The position numbers and the translations under genes were made by a program. From Planctomycetota bacterium (GTDB lineage Bacteria > Planctomycetota > GCA-002687715 > DRQF01): a DNA stretch of 15,911 nucleotides. The number at the start of each line of letters is the position of its first letter. Within the stretch, counting starts at the first letter, position 1. A model generated the notes under the pieces. It had not been told where the DNA came from. It worked only from the letters and a program-made list of their open reading frames with translations, and made no database searches. Shown here one piece after another: positions 8,056 to 14,065 of this stretch. The stretch spans positions 1-15,911 of the forward strand of contig WFTN01000208.1 of NCBI GenBank assembly GCA_015485455.1. The letters are read 5' to 3'.

Positions 8056-8461
8056 AAATGACTCGACGATGGTGGGGCCTAGTTCTGTGCTCCCAAAGGT
8101 AGAGACCTTGCCACGTCCCCAAGGCCAATTCACCGCCGATGACAGGAATCGAAATCGAATTCGTCGTTAACACACTCCGAATATGTGCGGCCATGTCATC
8201 GGGGCCCTCGGCCGTGTGTTCAAATCTTGGATCACCATCCGCTGCGATACTTGCGAATGCTAACTCTAAGTCACGTCGTACCCCTGGATCCGCATTCTCG
8301 CAGAGGATGAGCGACGCGGAAGTGTGGCTGACAAAGACATGCAGTATGCCGCTTTGGACCCGAAGATTGTTGAGAAACGATTGAGCTTCTTCTGTGATAT
8401 TGTAGGTTCCACGCCTATGGGTTCGCAATGAGATCTCGTGGTGCTGAGTTTCGGAGGACAC
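8039..8461 (-). CDS. yjbQ: YjbQ family (UPF0047) protein
   Basis: A 140-residue protein covering the full length of the family. Hallmarks are GILHVFVSHTSASLIL followed by CENADPGVRRDLE, the central DDMAAHIRS, and the C-terminal IGGELALGTWQGLYLWEHR then RRVIF. The conserved His/Asn/Glu-rich motifs are present. Members are small trimeric proteins. Some have been reported to have weak thiamine-phosphate synthase activity, but the physiological role is not settled. It starts with GTG sharing its first base with the last base of the upstream protease gene's TAG stop. GGAG lies about 10 bases upstream inside that gene, so the two are likely translationally coupled. Its 3' end overlaps the convergent glycosyltransferase by 17 bases, leaving no room for a terminator between them. 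Confidence 0.93.
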   Translation of the reverse strand: MSSETQHHEISLRTHRRGTYNITEEAQSFLNNLRVQSGILHVFVSHTSASLILCENADPGVRRDLELAFASIAADGDPRFEHTAEGPDDMAAHIRSVLTTNSISIPVIGGELALGTWQGLYLWEHRTRPHHRRVIFSYHP

Positions 8462-9402
8462 TATTTTTTTCTCCGTATGATGACCTCTCGACCATCTTCA
8501 AAACGAATGATTTCCTCCACATCATCCATGCCTTGGGTGCCAGGATTGCTATGTCGCTTGGGCCGTGAAAAAGGGTTTCTCTGTTGTTGAAAACCATCCC
8601 TTGGGTTTGGTTGTGAACCAGCCCGTTGTTGCATGGTCCGCAGGAGATCAAAGATGCTGCTTGCTCCCTGAAAACCTCCGGCCTGGGCTTGGGCCCCTCT
8701 TCTTTCACTGCTGGCAGCTCGCCTCAGGAACCAACCCATGAATGCAGTAAAGATGGCCCCAAAGAGGTCACCACTCAAGAACCGCATGAATGCCAAGCCA
8801 TAGAAAACTAAGCCAAGAATCTCGCCACCTCTGGCGGCGACCAAAGTCGCCTGGTTTCGATCTTTCTTGAAATGCCAGACGGCCGCACGAAGTATTCGGC
8901 CTCCGTCAAGTGGCAGACCAGGAAGCATGTTGAAGACGCCTAAAACGAGATTGGCGTAGGAAAGATAGAGGAATGCCACGATGAGCATGAAAGGCATCGA
9001 TGCGTTGGCAAGAATTGCTGCTAAAAGATGAAATGCTCCTGCCAGAAAGAAACTCACTGCCGGCCCGGCAATGGCCACAAGGAATTCTTGCTTGGCAGTT
9101 GTTGGCTCACCTTTGATCTTGGCCACACCACCTAAACCGTGCAGAGTAATGGACTGGGTGGCGATCCCGAATTGCCGCGCTGTGAGGGCATGGCCCAGCT
9201 CATGAGCCAATAAAGAGCCCAGGAAAAGCATGACGAATAGGGGAACGATGAAGAGTGACTCTAAGGAGAAGCCAAAGAGTGAGAATCCGTTGAGAGCCAA
9301 CATCAACGCCAGAAAGGCGGCGCTTTGGTTGGCATTGATCCGAATTCCGGCTATGCGGCGCAAGGGATAGCCGTCTTGCATCATTTGAAATGGAATACTC
9401 AT
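8461..9402 (-). CDS. Site-2-protease-type membrane zinc metalloprotease (M50)
   Basis: A 313-residue multi-pass membrane protein. The zinc motif HELGH is at residues 67-71 in a hydrophobic helix. A Gly-rich turn (TLHGLGGVAKI) and FLVAIAGPAVSFFLAG follow. The third conserved motif NMLPGLPLDGG is at 158-168, with D166 the expected third zinc ligand. The layout fits the short, PDZ-less M50 group (SpoIVFB/Rip-like), which cleaves substrates inside the membrane, often to release an anti-sigma factor or activate a membrane-bound regulator. Residues about 235-313 are a hydrophilic Gln/Arg-rich cytoplasmic tail ending in IIRRKK. The frame continues upstream to a GTG at 9624, but family members start shortly before the RIAGI segment, and ATG 9402 has AAAGGTG 5 bases upstream. 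It is coupled to the yjbQ gene. The substrate is not apparent from the window. Confidence 0.92.
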   Translation of the reverse strand: MSIPFQMMQDGYPLRRIAGIRINANQSAAFLALMLALNGFSLFGFSLESLFIVPLFVMLFLGSLLAHELGHALTARQFGIATQSITLHGLGGVAKIKGEPTTAKQEFLVAIAGPAVSFFLAGAFHLLAAILANASMPFMLIVAFLYLSYANLVLGVFNMLPGLPLDGGRILRAAVWHFKKDRNQATLVAARGGEILGLVFYGLAFMRFLSGDLFGAIFTAFMGWFLRRAASSERRGAQAQAGGFQGASSIFDLLRTMQQRAGSQPNPRDGFQQQRNPFSRPKRHSNPGTQGMDDVEEIIRFEDGREVIIRRKK

Positions 9403-9407
9403 AACTT

Positions 9408-9414
9408 CACCTTT
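9408..9414 (-). promoter_or_regulatory. Shine-Dalgarno site fixing the protease start
   Basis: AAAGGTG on the minus strand lies 5 bases before ATG 9402. It supports this start over the GTG at 9624, which would add 74 hydrophilic residues without family support. Confidence 0.65.
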
Positions 9415-9653
9415 GCAAAACTCGTTCCTTTCACATTCGTTGGGGTTCTGGCTTAGTTTTGGAATCTGGCTGACAATCTGCCAGTCATTTTCCCTTACTT
9501 TCTCTGCCAAACTGTCGTTTTTTTTGGATATGAGTGGGGGAGGTTCGTCGACTTCTATTCCGCAGCGAAACTCCCTTTTGGAGCCATTCATCTGCTGTTT
9601 GGCCTGTCCGCAGCGTGCGACCACTCACAATTTTCCTTCCATTGCCCCCGGGA

Positions 9654-9673
9654 TCTCCTAAAGTTTTAGGAGA
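9654..9673. repeat. Near-perfect 20-base palindrome, candidate operator
   Basis: Arms TCTCCTAAA and TTTAGGAGA, 9 bases each, flank a 2-base centre. Such a short centre favours a dimeric protein-binding site over an RNA hairpin. It lies 119 bases before the TPR gene start and 251 bases before the protease start, within the shared control region. Confidence 0.5.
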
Positions 9674-9677
9674 ATTA

Positions 9678-9696
9678 AGGAGGGATTTTCCTTCCT
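9678..9696. repeat. Second inverted repeat adjoining the palindrome
   Basis: AGGAGGGA and TCCTTCCT form an 8-bp stem with one G-T wobble and a TTT loop. It starts 4 bases after the preceding palindrome. The purine/pyrimidine asymmetry could produce it by chance, so support is moderate. Confidence 0.35.
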
Positions 9697-9792
9697 GTTC
9701 CGTATCGCCCCTATCTACGGGAATATCGCAGCAGTTCGCCTTGCCATGAGGTCGTGGCCACCTAGGCGTCCGTGAATTTGAAAGGCACCGCC

Positions 9793-12700
9793 ATGCCCCA
9801 GTTTCATTTGTTTATCGTTTGCCTTTTGTGCCTGGGGAGCGTTGATCCTGTCTCCGCCCAGTCCCAGGAGCGCGAATCATACCAGTTCGCCGCAGCCTTA
9901 TTTGATCGCGGTCTGTATGCCCGGTCCATTCCCGCCTGGCGAACTTTCCTGAGAGAGTTTCCTCAGGTTCAGAAAGCGTCTCAAGCACGTTTTCATTTGG
10001 CCGAATCACTTTTTCAAACGAATGATCAGGAAGGAGCCCTCCAGCAATTCTCCCAGTTCCTCCGGAGTAACCCGAAGAAATTCAAGCGAGAAGCCGGCCT
10101 TCGAACGGGGGAGATTCAAGCGAGTTTGGGGCATTTACCGCAAGCGATTGAGGCTTTCGAGATTGCTCGGAAGAAACCTGGAGACTCGATTTGGCTGGCA
10201 GCTACCCATGGAAGTGCGGAAGCCCACTTGAAGCTCAAGCAACCCCAAAAAGCCCGTGCTCTGTTCTTGGCGATTCTCCGCACGAAAGACAATGATCTTT
10301 ATCGGGCCAACGCCGCTCTCGCCCTGGGATTTCTCGCATTCGAATCTGGGGAGTTCGAGGAAGCAAGGAAGAACTTTGCTGCGGTTCCAGGGAAAGAATG
10401 TGAACCTTCTATGGCGGTGGAATCACTATTAATGTTGGGCGAGTCCGAATTCAAACTTAAGAAATATGGTGCAGCAGTTGACGCTTTTCGTCAGGTCATT
10501 CAGGCTCGCATTCCGGAGTTCTCTGCCGATGCCTGGATCGGGCTGGCGAAAGTGGCGATTCGACGCGATCAACCGGAGGCCGCCAAAACGAGTATCGAAA
10601 AAGCGATGGGCCTGGGCAATGGCACCAAGATTGCGCAGACGGTGATTCGCGAAGCAGCTCTCTTACATGAAGGCGGAAAAACCCAATTCGGGTTGGAGAT
10701 TCTGAAGACGATCCCAGCAACCACAGCAGGCATTGGCAAAGACCTCAGCTACTGGCGGGGAGTTTTGGCCAGCGAGAGCGGAGATTCTGCTTCGGGTTTG
10801 AAAGCTCTTGAGGCGTCCGTCGCCCAAGGTTCAACCCCCACACGCACCTATCGACTTGCTGATGCCCTTATGCGAGCCGGAAGGTTCGAAGATGCTGTTC
10901 GAAGGTTTGCTGAGTTGGAGAGTGAAAGTGTTGATGCAAGAATGCGCTATGAAGCGCGTTTCTCCCGGGGATTTTGTCTGTCTCAACTTGGTCGACATGA
11001 AGAGGCTGCTCGGGTCTTTCGGCTTCTTGATCGGGAAGGAGTCGCCCTTGAACTTCGTCTGGACGCAGCCATGGCGCGAGGAGAGAGCCTCTTTGAGGAG
11101 GAGGAGTACAGGACAGCTCTCGGGGTGTATGCTTCCGTCCAAGAAAGGTGCCAAGAAGATGAACTACGCAAACAAGCGATCTACAAGCAAGGATGGTGTT
11201 ACTTCAAATTGAAACAGTTCGAGAATGCCCTCGGCCAGTTTCAAACCATCATGAACAATCCAGCAGACCCGGCCATGGCAGCGGAAGCGTCTCATTTATC
11301 TGCTCGTTGCCTAAAAGAACTGGGACGAAACAAAGAGGCGTTAGAGCTGCACAAGAAAGTGGCGACGCATTTAGGGAGCCAAGGGGGTGTTGGCATTTGG
11401 TCGATCATGATTTTGGCCGACAACGCCCTTCAAAGGGAGAGGCCGGAGGAAGCGCTTAGGTATTACGTTAAGGCAAATGAAGGCAAGCTTGATGAGCAGA
11501 CTGGGGCGGCCGTTCTTTTTGGAATCGCGGCATCCTTAAGTGCTTGCGGTCGCGATGAAGAAGCTGAGGAGGCTTACAGCCGCTTCATAACTGTTTATCC
11601 CGAAAATGAACGCATCAACGAAGCACGTTTAGGTCTATCTTGGGCTCTCTTCAGGCAAGGTGCGATGGCCAGAGCCAGGCAATCTTGCAAGAAAAAGTTG
11701 AAGGATCTGGTCTTCGATGGAGAGAGGATTTTCATTGCCGGCCTCATCGAACGCGGTGCCAACAATCATCAAGTTGCCGCCGACTTGTTCCAGCAAGTGG
11801 TCGATCTGGATCCACCTCATAGTCGAAAGAACGAGGCGATGTTCTTGGGCGGGCTGTCCAGTGCCAAGTATGGGGCCAATGCCCAAGCTCTTAGGCTTCT
11901 TCAAGGTTTTCTTGACGGTGATGGTTCCCCTGAGGATAAGGCCACTGCACTTTATGAACTTGGGTTCGTTTACCAGAAGATGAAGTTGGCTGTCAAGGAG
12001 GAAGCGACCTTTATTAGGCTGGTAGAAGAATACCCCCAGAGCAGCTATGCGGCTGACTCGGCATTTCGTGCGGGAGAAAGCCTTTACGCTCGAGAACACT
12101 ATGAGACGGCATTCTCGGCCTATGAGTTTTGTGCCAAAAAAGACGCCGATGGCGAGTTGGGGCGAAAGGCCGCTTACAAAGGAGCTTGGTCTAAACTGAA
12201 GCTCGGCGACTTCCAGGCGGCATCCCAATTCTTTGTGCTTTGCTCCACCAAGGGAGGTCCTCTGGCTGCTGAGTCCCACTTTCAGGCAGGGACTTGTTTC
12301 TACGAATTGAAGAAATTTGATGAGTCTTTGAAGCATTTTCAAGTTTTGGTGGACAATTATCGAACCCACGAATTGGCGAAACCAGCAAGTTTCCGGGTCT
12401 TGACCCTTCTTGCACATTTAGGCCGTCACCGTGAGGTACTGGAAGGGGCGGGGTCAACGTTGTCTGTAGAAGCCAAAGATGCTTGGAGTCTGGAGGCCTG
12501 GTCCGCAGCAGGGGATTCAGCTAGAGAACTCAAAGTCTATGGAACAGCGATCCGAGCCTATCAGCATGTGGCGGAATTTGGTGCTCGGGTGGAGGCTGCC
12601 CGGGCACGCTACTTCGCTGCTGATTGCATTTTGGCTTCTCAGAGCAAGGAGAAAGCTGTAGACGCTTTCCTAAAGGTGTCTATTTTTCATCAAGACGACC

Positions 12701-12873
12701 AATGGTGCGCCAAGGGATTAGAGCGGGCCGCCGTGCTGCTTGAATCTCTCGGTCGACCGGGAGAAGCTCTCAAGATCTGGCGCGACCTGAAAAAACGCTA
12801 TCCATCCCAACCAGGGGCCAAGACTGCGCAAACACACATTTCTGCCCTCAACGACAAGGAAGAATCAAAATGA
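9793..12873 (+). CDS. Very large periplasmic TPR-repeat protein
   Basis: A 1026-residue protein with a signal peptide (PQFHLFIVCLLCLG ... VSAQ, residues 2-22). Almost all the rest is tandem TPR-like helix pairs, for example YQFAAALFDRGLYARSIPAW (about 28-47) and YELGFVYQKMKLAVKEEATF further on. Recurrent Ala-x-Tyr/Phe and Gly-x-Ala packing positions and A-EAL/YP turns suggest some twenty or more repeats. There is no transmembrane helix after the signal peptide, so it is probably soluble in the periplasm or bound to partners. The stop overlaps the exbB start (ATGA), making it the first gene of the operon. Position and repeat type recall the TPR proteins of Tol-Pal loci (CpoB/YbgF) and BamD-like proteins, but this one is several times longer; equivalence is inference. 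ATG 9793 chosen over GTG 9772 because it directly begins the signal peptide and has AAAGG 7 bases upstream. Confidence 0.88.
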   Translation: MPQFHLFIVCLLCLGSVDPVSAQSQERESYQFAAALFDRGLYARSIPAWRTFLREFPQVQKASQARFHLAESLFQTNDQEGALQQFSQFLRSNPKKFKREAGLRTGEIQASLGHLPQAIEAFEIARKKPGDSIWLAATHGSAEAHLKLKQPQKARALFLAILRTKDNDLYRANAALALGFLAFESGEFEEARKNFAAVPGKECEPSMAVESLLMLGESEFKLKKYGAAVDAFRQVIQARIPEFSADAWIGLAKVAIRRDQPEAAKTSIEKAMGLGNGTKIAQTVIREAALLHEGGKTQFGLEILKTIPATTAGIGKDLSYWRGVLASESGDSASGLKALEASVAQGSTPTRTYRLADALMRAGRFEDAVRRFAELESESVDARMRYEARFSRGFCLSQLGRHEEAARVFRLLDREGVALELRLDAAMARGESLFEEEEYRTALGVYASVQERCQEDELRKQAIYKQGWCYFKLKQFENALGQFQTIMNNPADPAMAAEASHLSARCLKELGRNKEALELHKKVATHLGSQGGVGIWSIMILADNALQRERPEEALRYYVKANEGKLDEQTGAAVLFGIAASLSACGRDEEAEEAYSRFITVYPENERINEARLGLSWALFRQGAMARARQSCKKKLKDLVFDGERIFIAGLIERGANNHQVAADLFQQVVDLDPPHSRKNEAMFLGGLSSAKYGANAQALRLLQGFLDGDGSPEDKATALYELGFVYQKMKLAVKEEATFIRLVEEYPQSSYAADSAFRAGESLYAREHYETAFSAYEFCAKKDADGELGRKAAYKGAWSKLKLGDFQAASQFFVLCSTKGGPLAAESHFQAGTCFYELKKFDESLKHFQVLVDNYRTHELAKPASFRVLTLLAHLGRHREVLEGAGSTLSVEAKDAWSLEAWSAAGDSARELKVYGTAIRAYQHVAEFGARVEAARARYFAADCILASQSKEKAVDAFLKVSIFHQDDQWCAKGLERAAVLLESLGRPGEALKIWRDLKKRYPSQPGAKTAQTHISALNDKEESK

Positions 12874-13640
12874 ACTCTCTCCGCAAAACTCTTCTGTCTT
12901 CTTTGTTCTTACTTTTCTTCGTTGCGCCCATTTTTGCAGCGGAGGGCAAACCTCTGGCTGGGGTCAAGGACCTCTTTGACAAGGGGGGCTTTGTCATGAT
13001 GATCATTGTTGGTCTGTCGGTCATTGGCGTAGCCCTGGCTTGCGAGCGTTTGGTCAGTCTTCGGCAGGCTAAACTGGTACCGAGCAATCTAAAGACGGCG
13101 GTTGCGACTGCAAGAAATGTTGGGTCAATCGATCAATTGAAATCTCTTGTCGATCAAGGGAAGACCCCATTGGCTCGTATCCTCAAAGTTGGTTTGGCCC
13201 GTGCGAGTGGAGGAATCCCAGAAATGGAAAGGGCCATGGAATCTCAGGGTGCCTTGGAGAGTGATCGACTGATGCGCCCAATTCGGCCCATTGGCATTTT
13301 GGCACAAGTCGAACCCCTACTTGGCTTGTTGGGAACAATCTTGGGCATGATTACCACCTTCAATTTGCTCCACACCACGTCTGCGGCTGAGAGGGTCACA
13401 ACGTTGGCGCCGGGTATTGGCCAAGCCCTTTATACGACGGCTGCTGGCCTTGCCATTGCGATTCCTTTCGTTCTGATGCATCACCACCTCCAGGGCCGAG
13501 TCATGCGGGCAACAGAAGAATGGAGTGTCCTCGGAACCGATCTCGTTGATCTTGTGTTTCAACCCTCAGTTGCAGCCAGAACGAAATCTGAGGCGACCCC
13601 GGTCCTGCCTTCTTCCCTAGAAGAGGCAGAACAAGCATGA
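12870..13640 (+). CDS. exbB: ExbB/TolQ-type proton channel protein with signal peptide
   Basis: A 256-residue inner-membrane protein of the MotA/TolQ/ExbB family, which with ExbD/TolR turns the proton gradient into movement of a transducer. It has a cleavable-looking signal (residues 1-24). Helix 1 is at about 40-58 (FVMMIIVGLSVIGVALACERL), then a cytoplasmic domain. Helix 2 contains EPLLGLLGTILGMITTF (148-164), and helix 3 is at about 183-204 (ALYTTAAGLAIAIPFVLMHHH). Residues T156 and T190 match conserved channel threonines (T148 and T181 of E. coli ExbB). At the position of the usual helix-3 Glu (E176 in E. coli ExbB) this protein has Q185 (APGIGQALYTTAAGL). It starts inside the TPR gene's stop (ATGA), with AAGGA 9 bases upstream, and ends in an ATGA overlap with exbD, so coupled translation is very likely. 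The name reflects family, not a proven partner. Confidence 0.93.
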   Translation: MNSLRKTLLSSLFLLFFVAPIFAAEGKPLAGVKDLFDKGGFVMMIIVGLSVIGVALACERLVSLRQAKLVPSNLKTAVATARNVGSIDQLKSLVDQGKTPLARILKVGLARASGGIPEMERAMESQGALESDRLMRPIRPIGILAQVEPLLGLLGTILGMITTFNLLHTTSAAERVTTLAPGIGQALYTTAAGLAIAIPFVLMHHHLQGRVMRATEEWSVLGTDLVDLVFQPSVAARTKSEATPVLPSSLEEAEQA

Positions 13641-14065
13641 AGATCAACGGACCAGAACAGCGGGACGGTGACCTCATCAACCTGACTCCCCTGATCGATA
13701 TCGTATTCCTGTTGCTCATCTTCTTCATGGTGACGTCGAGTTTTAAGGAAGACGAGAGAGATTTGAAGGTCGTCTTGCCCGGTGCTCAAAATGCTGACCC
13801 CATCAAAAACCTACCGGAGCTTCTTTTGGTAAGCGTCCGCGAAAACGGTGATTTCTATGTGGGGACTCAGCGTTTAGATCGTGAAGAATTGCGAACCTTA
13901 TTTGAGCGAGCAAAAGAAAAAAACGGCAAGCAGAAAGTTCTCATTCGAGCTGACCAAGATACGGCTATTCAGCACTTTGTCGTGGTCATCGACTTGTGCG
14001 CAGGTCTCGGGATTTCAGCGTCTTTGGCAACCATGGAAACAGGCTCTGCCGAAGGAGGTGGTTGA
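13637..14065 (+). CDS. exbD: ExbD/TolR-type proton-channel partner
   Basis: A 142-residue protein with the full ExbD/TolR layout: a short cytoplasmic N-terminus, one transmembrane helix (about 19-37, LIDIVFLLLIFFMVTS) with the essential proton-carrying Asp at D21 just after LTPL, and a periplasmic domain. The latter includes LLVSVRENGDFYVG, VLIRADQDTAIQHFVVVIDL and CAGLGIS, as in the family. It would pair with the preceding ExbB. The last codons hold a strong Shine-Dalgarno sequence for the next gene, which starts at the base after this stop. Confidence 0.94.
   Translation: MKINGPEQRDGDLINLTPLIDIVFLLLIFFMVTSSFKEDERDLKVVLPGAQNADPIKNLPELLLVSVRENGDFYVGTQRLDREELRTLFERAKEKNGKQKVLIRADQDTAIQHFVVVIDLCAGLGISASLATMETGSAEGGG
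14052..14060 (+). promoter_or_regulatory. Near-ideal Shine-Dalgarno site for the TTG-started last gene
   Basis: AAGGAGGTG, complementary to the 16S rRNA 3' end, lies 5 bases before TTG 14066 and inside the end of exbD. It justifies the non-ATG start. The next in-frame ATG (14126) would remove the membrane/signal segment. Confidence 0.8.

Larger units (their letters stand above)
9415..9792. other. Divergent intergenic region upstream of protease and TPR-Tol-like operon
   Basis: About 380 bases between divergent start codons must hold the promoters of both units, but no hexamer pair was convincing. It contains a T8 run (9517-9525 area) and the two adjacent inverted repeats at 9654-9673 and 9678-9696. 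The minus-strand frame is open from 9402 to 9624, but its translation has no recognisable feature and is probably non-coding. Confidence 0.5.

Noticed and set aside
9403..9624. 74-residue N-terminal extension of the M50 protease from GTG 9624
   Set aside because: The extension is hydrophilic with no family similarity, and ATG 9402 has a better-placed ribosome site and matches where family members begin. A GGAAGG before 9624 leaves slight doubt.
9677..9684. AAGGAGGG as a ribosome site for a small gene in the intergenic region
   Set aside because: No ATG, GTG or TTG lies at a suitable distance downstream, so it is treated as part of the inverted repeat.
9772..9774. GTG start for the TPR protein
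   Set aside because: It adds seven residues before a well-formed signal peptide and has no purine-rich site before it, whereas ATG 9793 has AAAGG 7 bases upstream.
11635..12417. Long minus-strand open frame (260 codons) inside the TPR gene
   Set aside because: It is antisense to a clear TPR coding frame, and its translation has no recognisable domain or consistent composition.
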